DNA of 64,000 nt from Streptomyces cavernae (GTDB lineage: Bacteria; Actinomycetota; Actinomycetes; Streptomycetales; Streptomycetaceae): positions 124,001 to 188,000 of the forward strand of contig NZ_RPDJ01000023.1 in assembly GCF_004023625.1 (NCBI RefSeq), read 5' to 3'. The translations under genes and the position numbers were made by a program. Numbering within the stretch: position 1 is the first letter of the stretch; the number at the start of each line of letters is the position of its first letter. Positions 15,760-23,731 of this stretch are shown here, in pieces. The notes beneath the pieces were generated by a model. The model saw only the letters and a program-made list of their open reading frames with translations. It searched no databases and was not told the DNA's origin.

Positions 15760-16362
15760 ATGACGGTTATGGCAGAGCGCATGTCGCAGACGTCCCAGAT
15801 GTCGGTGGAACAGTTCGAGAGGATCGCCGCATTCGCGGCCAAGGAGACCGACGACGCCGTCAGGTTGGAGTTCATCAACGGACGGATCGGGGCCAAGAAA
15901 GTGGCGGACGGGGATCACGACACGATCGTGATGTGGCTGGCCAGGCGCTGTATGCGGGCTCGGCCTGACTTGGACCTGTACCAGGGGCGAGGTCTCAGAA
16001 TCGAGAAGTACCGTCAGGGACGGGCACGTCCGGACGCGGTTCTCACCCCCGAATCACACTTCGCCGGGAGCGGTGAGTGGGCCGATCCCGAAGGCGTGCT
16101 GATGGTCGTCGAGGTCACCTCGTACGACTCCGACACGGACAGGCGTGACAGGCAGGAGAAGCCGGCGGCCTACGGGGCTTCGGGAATCCCCTTCTACCTG
16201 CTGATCGACCGCGACGATTGCTCGGTCAAGCTCTACAGCGACCCGGAACCAGGCAAGGGCTACGCCACCACCGTCAGGAAGCTCTTCGGCGCGCAGCTCT
16301 CGCTTCCGGCTCCCCTCGGCATCGAACTCGACACCGAAGAACTCAAGAAGTACGTGGACTGA
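15760..16362 (+). CDS. Uma2-family (DUF820) putative endonuclease
   Basis: A 200-residue member of a PD-(D/E)xK-fold family, abundant and variable in Streptomyces and cyanobacteria. RPDAVLTP gives the Asp, VVEVTS the Glu, and RQEKPAAYGASGIPFYLLID the Lys and following strand. Nuclease activity is inferred from the fold; the biological role is unknown. AAGGGGGG lies upstream of ATG 15760. A degraded C-terminal piece of a second Uma2 gene is found at 19566. Confidence 0.75.
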   Translation: MTVMAERMSQTSQMSVEQFERIAAFAAKETDDAVRLEFINGRIGAKKVADGDHDTIVMWLARRCMRARPDLDLYQGRGLRIEKYRQGRARPDAVLTPESHFAGSGEWADPEGVLMVVEVTSYDSDTDRRDRQEKPAAYGASGIPFYLLIDRDDCSVKLYSDPEPGKGYATTVRKLFGAQLSLPAPLGIELDTEELKKYVD

Positions 16363-16378
16363 CGAGCCGCCCGCCCCC

Positions 16379-17992
16379 TCAGCTGACCATGTCCCGCCGT
16401 CGCAACCCCACCAACCCCGCCGCCACCAGCCCCGCCCCGATCGCCGTCAGGATCAGCACCGGCGGCCACGACATCGCCTCGCCGGGCAGCTTCGGCAGAT
16501 GGCTGAAGGGGGACAGGTTCAGCACGGCGTCCGGAAGTTCCAGCGCGGGGCCGATCCACCCGATGATCAGGACCGCGCCCGCCACCCCCCAAGCCGCCGG
16601 GGCCGCCTTCGGCAGCGCCCCGTAGAGCAGCACCGCCGCGCCGCCGATCGCCCAGACCGCCGGCAGCTGCACCAGGCCGGCGCCCAGCACGGGACCGAGA
16701 TCCTGCCCGTATCCGGCCGCCACGCCCAGCGCTCCGACCACCACGATCAGCGCGGAGCCGCCGAAGGCGACGGCGAGGTGGCCGCCCGCCCAGCGCACCC
16801 GTCCCACCGCGTTCGCCAGCACCGGTTCGGCCCGCTGCGAGGTCTCCTCCACGTGCAGCCGCAGCACGGACTGGACGATGTAGAGTGCGGCGATCATGCC
16901 GAGCATGCCGACCATCGCGGCCAGGAAGGCGTCCGTCAGCCCGGCCTGTCCGCCCATGCGCTCGATGACCTCGCGGGTCCGTGCGTTGTCCCCGACCAGG
17001 TCCGCCGCCCCCGTGGTGATCCCGCCGAAGGCCACCCCGGCGGCGAGGAAACCGAGGCTCCAGCCGAGCAGACTGCCCCGCTGCAGCCGCCAGGCCAGCG
17101 CCTCGGGCGTGCCGAGCCGGCCCGTGGCGGAACCCGGCCGGGTGGGCAGGAAGCTCATCCCGACGTCGCGCCGCCCGGCGAGTTCGTACGCCACCGCGCC
17201 CTGTACCGCGATCGCGCCGACGAACAGAAGCAGCACCCACCACCGTTCGCCCGCGAAGGCCCGCAGCTGCTCCAGCCAGCCGACCGGGGAGACCCAGGTC
17301 AGCACCGAGGAGCCGTCGGCCTCGGCCGAGTCACCCGCCGCGCGCAGCACGAAGGCGGCGCCCAGCAGCCCGCCGGTGAGCCCCTTCGCCAGCCGGGCGC
17401 TCTCCGTGAGCTGGGCGACGATCGCCGCCATCGTGGCGAAGACCATTCCGACGCCGGCCGTGCCCAGCCCCAGAGCCAACGCGCCCGAGGCTCCCTGACC
17501 GGCGAGCCCGCCCGTGATCAGCAGCGCCAGCGCCCCGTTCGCCACGAGGGCGGCCAGTAGCGCGGCCGTCAGCGGCGCGCGCCGGCCCACCATGCCCGAG
17601 GAGAGCAGTTCCTGCCGGCCGCTCTCCTCCTCGTCGCGGGTGTGCCGTACGACGATCAGCAGGCTCATGATCGCGGCGAACACCGCGGCGAACACCCCGA
17701 TGCGCCAGGCCACGAGCCCGCCGAGCGAGTCGCTGAAGACCGGCCCGTAGGTGGCGCGCAGGGAGCTGTTGGTCAGCAACTGCCGGGCGAGTTCGGCGCG
17801 GTCGGCGGGCGTTGCGTACGCGGTCTCCAGCGCGCCCGGCATGGAGACGACCATCAACGCGATGACGCCGACCCAGAGGGGGAGCAGTACCCGGTCGCGG
17901 CGCAGTGCGAGCCGCAACAGCGCGGCCGTACCGGCGAGTTGCCGCGATCCACCGGTCCTCGGGGTGAACGCGGAAGTGACGGTGGCGGTCAT
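16379..17992 (-). CDS. ABC exporter permease, 12-TMS fused type (antibiotic-exporter-like)
   Basis: A 537-residue membrane protein with two halves of about six helices each, as expected for a permease that pairs with a single ATPase gene. SLLIVVRHTRDEEESGRQELL is the family-typical cytosolic segment after TM2, and the matching HVEETSQRAEPVLANAVGR appears in the second half. The ATG at 17992 overlaps the ATPase stop (ATGA). The exporter lies under a divergent GbsR/MarR regulator, an arrangement common for drug or self-resistance exporters. Substrate unknown. Confidence 0.82.
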   Translation of the reverse strand: MTATVTSAFTPRTGGSRQLAGTAALLRLALRRDRVLLPLWVGVIALMVVSMPGALETAYATPADRAELARQLLTNSSLRATYGPVFSDSLGGLVAWRIGVFAAVFAAIMSLLIVVRHTRDEEESGRQELLSSGMVGRRAPLTAALLAALVANGALALLITGGLAGQGASGALALGLGTAGVGMVFATMAAIVAQLTESARLAKGLTGGLLGAAFVLRAAGDSAEADGSSVLTWVSPVGWLEQLRAFAGERWWVLLLFVGAIAVQGAVAYELAGRRDVGMSFLPTRPGSATGRLGTPEALAWRLQRGSLLGWSLGFLAAGVAFGGITTGAADLVGDNARTREVIERMGGQAGLTDAFLAAMVGMLGMIAALYIVQSVLRLHVEETSQRAEPVLANAVGRVRWAGGHLAVAFGGSALIVVVGALGVAAGYGQDLGPVLGAGLVQLPAVWAIGGAAVLLYGALPKAAPAAWGVAGAVLIIGWIGPALELPDAVLNLSPFSHLPKLPGEAMSWPPVLILTAIGAGLVAAGLVGLRRRDMVS

Positions 17993-18903
17993 CGGGCCCC
18001 GGCCTCCTCGAGCTCGTCCTGGTAGTGCCGCAGGAACAGCTCCTCCAGGGTCGGCGGGGTGGAGGTCAGGGACCGTACGCCGGATTCGGTCAGGGACCTC
18101 AGGACGGCGTTGAGTTTGTCGGTGTCGACCTGGAGCCCGACCCGGTTGCCCCGGACCTCGACGTCGTGCACCCCGGGCAGATCCGCCAACCCGTTGGGCG
18201 GGCCGACGAGTTCGGCCGTGACGCTGGTACGGGTCAGATGGCGCAGGTCGGCCAGGGTGCCGCTCTCCACGGTGCGGCCCTTGCGGATGATGCTGACCCG
18301 GTCGCACAGCTCCTCCACCTCGCTGAGGATGTGCGAGGACAGCAGGACGGTGCGGCCCCGCTCGCGTTCCTCCCTGACGCAGCGCTGGAACACCTCCTCC
18401 ATCAGCGGGTCCAGGCCCGAGGTGGGCTCGTCGAGGATCAGCAGGTCGACGTCGGAGGCGAAGGCGGCGACCAGGGCGACCTTCTGCCGGTTGCCCTTGG
18501 AGTACGTGCGCCCCTTCTTGGTCGGGTCCAGTTCGAACCGCTCGATCAGTTCGGCCCGCCGCGCCGGGTCGAGGCCCCCGCGCAGCCGCCCGTACAGGTC
18601 GATGACCTCGCCGCCGGAGAGGTTGCGCCACAGGGTGACATCGCCGGGGACGTAGGCGAGGCGGCGATGCAGTTCGACCGCGTCCGCCCACGGGTCCTTG
18701 CCGAGCAGTTGCGCGGTGCCCGCGTCGGCGCGCAGCAGGCCGAGCAGGACCCGGATGGTGGTCGACTTCCCTGCGCCGTTCGGGCCGAGGAAGCCGTGCA
18801 CTTCGCCGGTCCTGACCTCCAGGTCGAGCCCGTCCAGGGCGTGTGTCCTGCCGAACGACTTGTCCAGTCCGGCTACCTCAATGGCGCTGTTGGCCTTCGT
18901 CAT
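17989..18903 (-). CDS. ABC transporter ATP-binding protein
   Basis: A 304-residue ATPase. Walker A is GPNGAGKST, Walker B LLILDEPTSGLD, and the switch His lies in LSSHILSE. The signature reads YSKGNRQKV rather than LSGGQ, normal for this exporter subgroup. Just before its ATG are TTCACA, a 17-bp spacer, TACCTT and 7 nt: a leaderless promoter overlapped by the dyad at 18924-18939. It drives the permease with which it overlaps by 4 bp. Confidence 0.9.
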   Translation of the reverse strand: MTKANSAIEVAGLDKSFGRTHALDGLDLEVRTGEVHGFLGPNGAGKSTTIRVLLGLLRADAGTAQLLGKDPWADAVELHRRLAYVPGDVTLWRNLSGGEVIDLYGRLRGGLDPARRAELIERFELDPTKKGRTYSKGNRQKVALVAAFASDVDLLILDEPTSGLDPLMEEVFQRCVREERERGRTVLLSSHILSEVEELCDRVSIIRKGRTVESGTLADLRHLTRTSVTAELVGPPNGLADLPGVHDVEVRGNRVGLQVDTDKLNAVLRSLTESGVRSLTSTPPTLEELFLRHYQDELEEAGAR

Positions 18904-18971
18904 GCTTCGGAAGGTACGCTTCTTTCAGAAATTTGTGAAGTTAAGGAAGTGCGTAAACCGACAGCTACACT
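18904..18971. promoter_or_regulatory. Divergent promoter with a near-perfect 16-bp operator dyad
   Basis: TTCAGAAATTTGTGAA (18924-18939) is symmetric except for one position pair, and stands out as A/T-rich. On the leftward strand the ABC promoter is TTCACA, 17 nt, TACCTT, 7 nt, ATG; the dyad covers the -35 and spacer. On the rightward strand TACACT (18966-18971) is a -10 candidate for the regulator. Repression of both genes by the GbsR/MarR protein is the simple prediction. Confidence 0.65.
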
Positions 18972-19018
18972 GGGCCTCGGGTAGCTCGAACGCGCCCCCA
19001 ACGCGGGAGATGATGCAC

Positions 19019-19516
19019 ATGACGGAACCGGGTGAGGCGGTGCGGGACGCCGAGGCGGTCTCGAAGTTCGTGGAGGGCTTCGCGGCACAGCTCGTCGAGG
19101 CCGGCATGCAGCGGATGCCGGCCCGGGTGTTCGCAGCGCTGCTGTCGTCCGACTCCGGCGCCATGACCTCCGCGGAACTCGGCGAACAGCTCCAGGTCAG
19201 CCCGGCCGCCGTCTCCGGCGCGGTGCGCTACCTGGCGCAGCAGCACATGGTCTCGCGCGAGCGCGAACCGGGCTCACGGCGCGAGCGCTACCGCGTGCAC
19301 AGCAACCAGTGGTACGAGGCGCTGACCAACCGGGACGTGGTGCTCAAGCGCTGGGAGAACGCCCTGCGCGATGGCGTCGAGGGCCTCGGCGAGACGACCC
19401 CGGCGGGCCGCCGCCTCGCCGAGACGCTCGCCTTCTTCGAGTTCGTCGAGCGGGAACTCGCCAGGATGATGGAACGCTGGCGCGCACACCGCGAGGAGGT
19501 CTTCGGGCGCGACTGA
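19019..19516 (+). CDS. GbsR/MarR-type winged-helix regulator of the divergent ABC exporter
   Basis: A 165-residue regulator with a MarR-like wHTH: MPARVFAALLSSDSGAMTSAELGEQLQVSPAAVSGAVRYLAQQHMVSRER, then a wing GSRRERYRV and C-terminal dimerisation helices. Three ATGs are in frame; GGGAG at 19005-19009 is 9 nt from ATG 19019, which I prefer. It diverges from the ABC exporter and probably represses it through the dyad between them. Confidence 0.82.
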   Translation: MTEPGEAVRDAEAVSKFVEGFAAQLVEAGMQRMPARVFAALLSSDSGAMTSAELGEQLQVSPAAVSGAVRYLAQQHMVSREREPGSRRERYRVHSNQWYEALTNRDVVLKRWENALRDGVEGLGETTPAGRRLAETLAFFEFVERELARMMERWRAHREEVFGRD

Positions 19517-19565
19517 TGGCTGCCGGCGGGCATCTTCCCCGCGCCTGATGTCGCCCATGCTGCAC

Positions 19566-19662
19566 AAAGTCGTTCGGCGAGCAACTCCACATCCCCGCCC
19601 CCTTCGACTGCACCCTCGACACCGCCGGCTTCCAGGCGCCGGAGCAGCCCGCGGAGAAGTGA
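19566..19662 (+). pseudogene. C-terminal remnant of a Uma2-family gene
   Basis: The frame TKSFGEQLHIPAPFD, then CTLDTAGFQAPEQPAEK and a TGA at 19660-19662, matches the end of Uma2 proteins; compare FGAQLSLPAPLGIELDT in the intact gene at 15760. Nothing upstream continues the domain. It is too short and headless to be functional. Confidence 0.6.
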
Positions 19663-19675
19663 TCGCGCATGCGGG

Positions 19676-19699
19676 AGGGGCGCCCCCCCGGGCGCCCCT
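19676..19699. terminator. Strong bidirectional hairpin between the regulator side and purA
   Basis: AGGGGCGCCC (19676-19685), a CCCC loop and GGGCGCCCCT (19690-19699) form a perfect 10-bp stem. It lies 20 bp past the purA stop and past the Uma2 remnant, so it can serve both directions. Confidence 0.8.
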
Positions 19700-19719
19700 C
19701 TTCGCTGTCCGCGTCGGGC

Positions 19720-21003
19720 CTACAGGAACGAGTTGATCTCGATCGTCTCGTCCCGCCCCGGACCCACGCCGATCGCCGAGATCGGTGCCCCGGACATCTC
19801 CTCCAGCGCCTTCACGTACGCCTGCGCGTTCTTGGGCAGGTCGGCGAAGGTCTTGGCCTGGCTGATGTCCTCGGACCAGCCGGGGAGGTTCTCGTAGACG
19901 GGCTTCGCATGGTGGAAGTCAGTCTGCGAATAGGGGAGTTCCTCGACGCGCTTGCCGTCGATCTCGTAGGCGACACAGACCGGGATCTGCTCCCAGCCGG
20001 TGAGGACGTCGAGCTTGGTCAGGAAGAAGTCGGTCAGGCCGTTCACCCTGGTCGCGTAGCGGGCGATCACCGCGTCGAACCAGCCGCAGCGGCGGTCACG
20101 GCCGGTCGTGACGCCCCGCTCACCGCCGATGCGGCGCAGCGCCGCGCCGTCCTCGTCGAACAGCTCGGTGGGGAACGGGCCGGCGCCGACACGGGTCGTG
20201 TACGCCTTGAGGATGCCGATGACCCGGCTGATCTTCGTCGGGCCCACGCCCGAGCCGGTGCAGGCACCGCCCGCGGTCGGGTTGCTGGAGGTCACGAAGG
20301 GGTACGTGCCGTGGTCGATGTCCAGGAGCGTGCCCTGGCCGCCCTCGAAGAGCACGACTTTGTCGTCCTCGAGCGCCTTGTTGAGGACCAGCACCGTGTC
20401 GGCGACATACGGCGCGAGCTTGTCGGCGTAGGTCAGCAGCTCCGAGACGACCTGGTCCACGGCGATCGCGCGGCGGTTGTAGAGCTTGGTGAGGACCTGG
20501 TTCTTGATGTCGAGGGCCGCCTCGACCTTCTGCGTCAGGATCGACTCGTCGTACAGGTCCTGGACCCGGATGCCCACACGGTTGATCTTGTCGGCGTAGG
20601 TCGGGCCGATGCCGCGCCCGGTCGTGCCGATCTTCCGCTTGCCGAGGAAGCGCTCCGTCACCTTGTCCACGGTGACGTTGTACGGCGTGATGATGTGAGC
20701 GTTTCCGCTGATCAGGAGCTTGGACGTGTCGACGCCGCGCTCGTTCAGACCGCTCAGCTCGGAGAGCAGGACCGACGGGTCCACGACGACACCGTTACCG
20801 ATGACCGGGGTGCACCCCGGCGAGAGGATCCCGGAGGGGAGGAGGTGAAGGGCGTACTTCTGGTCGCCCACGACGACCGTGTGACCGGCGTTGTTGCCGC
20901 CTTGGTACCGGACCACGTAGTCGACTGACCCGCCGAGCAGGTCGGTCGCCTTCCCTTTCCCCTCGTCACCCCACTGAGCACCGAGCAGCACAAGTGCGGG
21001 CAC
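19720..21003 (-). CDS. purA: Adenylosuccinate synthetase
   Basis: It catalyses IMP + aspartate + GTP to adenylosuccinate, the first committed step to AMP. The 427-residue length is normal. Signatures: GAQWGDEGKGKATD (P-loop with catalytic Asp), GGNNAGHTVV with the catalytic His, GTTGRGIGPTYADK (the conserved GIGP segment), FEGGQGTLLDIDHGTYP, and the GTP-binding TKLDVLTG. The start is GTG 21003, with GGAAGGGG about 9 nt upstream. It is a single-gene unit, ending at the strong hairpin. Confidence 0.97.
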   Translation of the reverse strand: MPALVLLGAQWGDEGKGKATDLLGGSVDYVVRYQGGNNAGHTVVVGDQKYALHLLPSGILSPGCTPVIGNGVVVDPSVLLSELSGLNERGVDTSKLLISGNAHIITPYNVTVDKVTERFLGKRKIGTTGRGIGPTYADKINRVGIRVQDLYDESILTQKVEAALDIKNQVLTKLYNRRAIAVDQVVSELLTYADKLAPYVADTVLVLNKALEDDKVVLFEGGQGTLLDIDHGTYPFVTSSNPTAGGACTGSGVGPTKISRVIGILKAYTTRVGAGPFPTELFDEDGAALRRIGGERGVTTGRDRRCGWFDAVIARYATRVNGLTDFFLTKLDVLTGWEQIPVCVAYEIDGKRVEELPYSQTDFHHAKPVYENLPGWSEDISQAKTFADLPKNAQAYVKALEEMSGAPISAIGVGPGRDETIEINSFL

Positions 21004-21130
21004 GCGCGTACACCCCTTCCGGGCGGGGCATGTCCAAGGTCAGGGACGTACGCGGCACGGCGTGCGGCTGCGTGCGTCGGCGACCTTCGTTGGCCGCAAC
21101 CCGTCGGACCGGATGCCCCGGAATAGACGA

Positions 21131-21158
21131 AGCCCCTGGCGCAATAGCGCAAGGGGCT
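21131..21158. other. Strong hairpin in the purA / lipid-kinase-like divergent region
   Basis: AGCCCCT (21131-21137) pairs with AGGGGCT (21152-21158), and GCGC inside pairs with GCGC around an AATA loop. In the rightward direction it is followed by CTTGC, in the leftward direction by TTCGTC. It could be an attenuator in either leader or a bidirectional terminator. It lies about 130 nt before purA and 40 nt before the next gene. Confidence 0.6.
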
Positions 21159-21200
21159 CTTGCACAAAGATGCTACCCGAGGAAGCGAGGCAGGACCGAG

Positions 21201-22013
21201 GTGGCGACATCCGACCAGTTGCTGGTGGTCATCGACCCCCTCGCCCGTCGCACGGACGGTGAGTCGGTGCGGATCGCGAAGGACGTGCTCGGCGCCGGTG
21301 CGAGCACGAAGGTCTGCCTCCCGGACGGGCCCGAGGAATTCGCGCGGGCGCTCTCCCGGAGGGGGTCGCGGCGGCCGGTGGTGGTCGGCGACGACCATGC
21401 CCTGCTGCGCGCGGTGTCCGTGCTCCACCGGCGCCGGGAACTGGCCGGATGCACACTGTCCCTCGTGCCCGTGGGCGGTACGGTCTCGCTCGCGCGGTCC
21501 CTAGGGGTGCCGTCCGGAGCGGTGGCCGCCGCGCGGGCCGTGCTCGACGGTGCGGTGCGGCAGCTCGACCTGCTGGTGGACGACAGCGACGGCGTCGTGC
21601 TGGGCGCGCTGCGCATACCCCCGCCGACACCCCCGCCCGCACCGCCCGAGGACTCCGGGTTCCTGCGCACGTGCCAGTCCCTGGTCCGCAACCTCGCCGC
21701 CCGCCCGCCCCGGGTGTCCCAGGCGCCCGGACCCTCCCGCCTGCGCGTGGAGGCGGACGGCGTCACCCTGGTCGACCTCGACCAGCCGGTGGACGCGGTC
21801 TCGGTGACGACGGGCTGCGACGGCAAGGCCGAGGTCGAGGTCCGCCCGGTCTCGGTCGGCGCGGAGGCGACCCCCCTGCGCGCGGTCGCACAGAGCGTCA
21901 CCATCTCCGGCGCCCACTTCCGCTACCACGCGGACGAGGTGGTGGGCGGGCCGGTACGGACCCGGACGTGGCGGGTGCGACAGGAGGCCTGGGGACTCAC
22001 GCTGCCGGGGTGA
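21201..22013 (+). CDS. Diacylglycerol-kinase-like protein with degenerate catalytic motifs
   Basis: A 270-residue protein. The N-terminal half follows the DAGK/LCB-kinase catalytic fold (LLVVIDPLARR at residue 8, later LVPVGGTVSLARSLGVP), and the C-terminal half the beta-sandwich (VEADGVTLVDLDQPVDAVSVT). The nucleotide motif GGDGT is replaced by VVGDDHAL, and the TGNDFA segment by GTVSLA. Lipid kinase activity is therefore doubtful; a binding or regulatory role is possible. Start GTG 21201 follows CAGGA by about 7 nt. It diverges from purA. Confidence 0.6.
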   Translation: MATSDQLLVVIDPLARRTDGESVRIAKDVLGAGASTKVCLPDGPEEFARALSRRGSRRPVVVGDDHALLRAVSVLHRRRELAGCTLSLVPVGGTVSLARSLGVPSGAVAAARAVLDGAVRQLDLLVDDSDGVVLGALRIPPPTPPPAPPEDSGFLRTCQSLVRNLAARPPRVSQAPGPSRLRVEADGVTLVDLDQPVDAVSVTTGCDGKAEVEVRPVSVGAEATPLRAVAQSVTISGAHFRYHADEVVGGPVRTRTWRVRQEAWGLTLPG

Positions 22014-22104
22014 GGCCCGGCTCCCGGGCGCGACTCGGGACGTTGCCGCCGACTGCGCCCTGAGCAGCGGTGAGCGGCAGCAGCAGTGAGCGGCGGGTCA
22101 AGTG

Positions 22105-22280
22105 CCTTCCCTCTGACGGCCATGGGCCTCTCTCTGGCGGCCGTGGGCCTTCCCTCTTGGCGGCCATGGGGCCGTGGGCCTTGCCCCTTGGCGGCCATGG
22201 GGCCGTGGGCCTTCCCTCTTGGCGGGCGATGGGGCCGTGGGCCTTCCCTCTTGGCGGCCATGGGGTCATGGGTCGGTGCT
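22105..22280. repeat. Tandem repeat array, about 31-bp units
   Basis: Units of the form CGGCCATGGGGCCGTGGGCC followed by TTCCCTCTTGG begin at 22161, 22192, 22223 (32 bp) and 22255, with degenerate units before and after. It is intergenic. Frames through it translate only to repeats (for example MAAKREGPRPHG) and are not counted as genes. Confidence 0.85.
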
Positions 22281-22489
22281 GTCACGCGCGTGAATCCTGT
22301 GGTGCGGCACGGGCGTCAGAGCTGAGTCACCCGGGCCGGCGGCCTGAGCAGGCGCCCCCCTGCGCCCTCCCCGTGCCCCGGTGTGCCGAGGTGAGCTGCA
22401 GCGAGGCCGAAGATGATCCCTCACAGGCACAACAAGCGCTAATACACTGACCCCCGGCCAAAATTGCGGGCGGCGAGGGGCGGTTGACG
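22281..22489 (+). promoter_or_regulatory. Long leader of the wall-hydrolase gene; possible structured RNA
   Basis: About 200 nt with no gene. It holds GTCAGAGCTGAGTCACCCGG near 22314 and a TAATAC -10 candidate at 22441. Eighteen bases (CTGAGTCACCCGGGCCGG, 22322-22339) recur exactly at 51756-51773 upstream of the 5'-nucleotidase gene. In Streptomyces, wall-hydrolase genes of this type often have ydaO (c-di-AMP) riboswitches. I cannot confirm one here, and the -10 candidate near the gene argues against it. Confidence 0.3.
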
Positions 22490-23491
22490 GTGCGTAAGGG
22501 GTGGGTCGTCGCGTCGGCCGTGGCGGGGGGTGGCGTCAGCTTCGTGATGGTGCTCGTCGTCGGTACCTACCTGGTCGCCGGCAACCTCGCAGGCGGCTCC
22601 GGCGGGGGCGCCGTCGCCCTCGCCAGGGGCGCCGTGCCCGCCGCGTACCAGGATCTCGTGCAGAAGTGGGGCAACCTGTGCCCGGCCATCAATCCCGCCC
22701 TGCTCGCCGCCCAGCTCTACCAGGAGAGCGGGTTCAACCCCAACGCCAAGAGCCCTGCCGCCGCCCAGGGGATCGCACAGTTCATCCCGGGGACCTGGGC
22801 CACCCACGGACTCGACGGGGACGGCGACGGGGACAGGGACGTCTGGGACCCCAACGACGCCATCCCCTCCGCGGCCTCCTACGACTGCAAACTCGCCTCC
22901 TACGTCAAGGACGCCCCCGGCGACCCGACCAAGAACATGCTCGCCGCGTACAACGCGGGCCCCTACGCCGTCATCAAGTACGGCGGCGTCCCCCCGTACC
23001 GCGAGACCCAGAACTACGTGAAGACCATCACCGACCTGCAGCAGAGCTTCGCCGCGCCGGTCGGCCGTGTGGACCCCTCCGAGCAGGCCGCCGGAGCGAT
23101 CTACTACGCGCAGAAGAAGCTCGGCACCCCCTACCTCTGGGGCGGCAACGGCACCGCCGACCAGGGCGGCCGGTTCGACTGCTCGGGGCTGACGAAGGCC
23201 GCGTACGAAAGCGTGGGCATCGAGCTGCCGCGGGTCGCCAACGATCAGTACAACGCAGGACCGCACCCGGACCGCGACGAACTGCTCCCCGGAGACCTGG
23301 TGTTCTTCTCCGACGACCTCACCAACTCCCGCGCCATCCGGCACGTGGGGATCTACGTGGGCGGCGGCTACATGATCGACGCGCCGCGCCCCGGTGCCGT
23401 GATCCGTTTCGACCCCATCGACACACCGGACTATTTCGGGGCGACCCGGGTGACCGCGGATGGCGCGAAGGCACTCCCCACTTCTGTGTGA
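22490..23491 (+). CDS. Exported peptidoglycan hydrolase: lytic transglycosylase (SLT) + NlpC/P60 endopeptidase
   Basis: A 333-residue two-domain wall enzyme. An N-terminal anchor helix (residues 6-30) places it outside. The transglycosylase domain cuts glycan strands: catalytic Glu in LYQESGFNPNAKSP near residue 79, then AAQGIAQFIPGTW and AAYNAGPYAV. The NlpC/P60 domain cuts stem peptides: RFDCSGLTKAAY (Cys near 230) and IRHVGIYVGGG (His near 285). GTG 22490 is 9 nt after GAGGGG; a TTG two codons earlier is too close. It precedes a PAP2 lipid phosphatase gene, so both neighbours concern the cell wall. Confidence 0.9.
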   Translation: MRKGWVVASAVAGGGVSFVMVLVVGTYLVAGNLAGGSGGGAVALARGAVPAAYQDLVQKWGNLCPAINPALLAAQLYQESGFNPNAKSPAAAQGIAQFIPGTWATHGLDGDGDGDRDVWDPNDAIPSAASYDCKLASYVKDAPGDPTKNMLAAYNAGPYAVIKYGGVPPYRETQNYVKTITDLQQSFAAPVGRVDPSEQAAGAIYYAQKKLGTPYLWGGNGTADQGGRFDCSGLTKAAYESVGIELPRVANDQYNAGPHPDRDELLPGDLVFFSDDLTNSRAIRHVGIYVGGGYMIDAPRPGAVIRFDPIDTPDYFGATRVTADGAKALPTSV

Positions 23492-23731
23492 AGTGGCCGG
23501 AACTCTCTGTTACCGTCCGTCCCTGAGCTGCGGCGATGTATCTCTCTTCGATAACGTCTGCGTGATCTTTCAGTGGAGTGTGGAACGTAGGACGGAAAGT
23601 CGTGCGTTCCTTTTGTGAGTGGGCGAGCAGACGTAAAGCGGAACACGGAAGCGGATCTACGACCACGGGGGTGGACGGCGCGGCGCACGCACGGTGCACG
23701 CGGAAGCAAACGACGAAGGGGCCGCTGCACG

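Noticed and set aside
16379..18691. A 770-codon frame as one long permease
   Set aside because: Its first 230 codons are antisense-like shadow over the ATPase gene; the real start is the ATG overlapping the ATPase stop.
21997..22285. Open frames through the 31-bp repeats (MAAKREGPRPHG repeats)
   Set aside because: The frames exist only because the unit length plus composition keeps them open; there is no start signal or conserved part.
23570..23610. SigE-type ECF promoter (GGAAC ... CGT) for the PAP2 gene
   Set aside because: Spacing between the two elements does not fit well; kept only as a remark in the gene entry.
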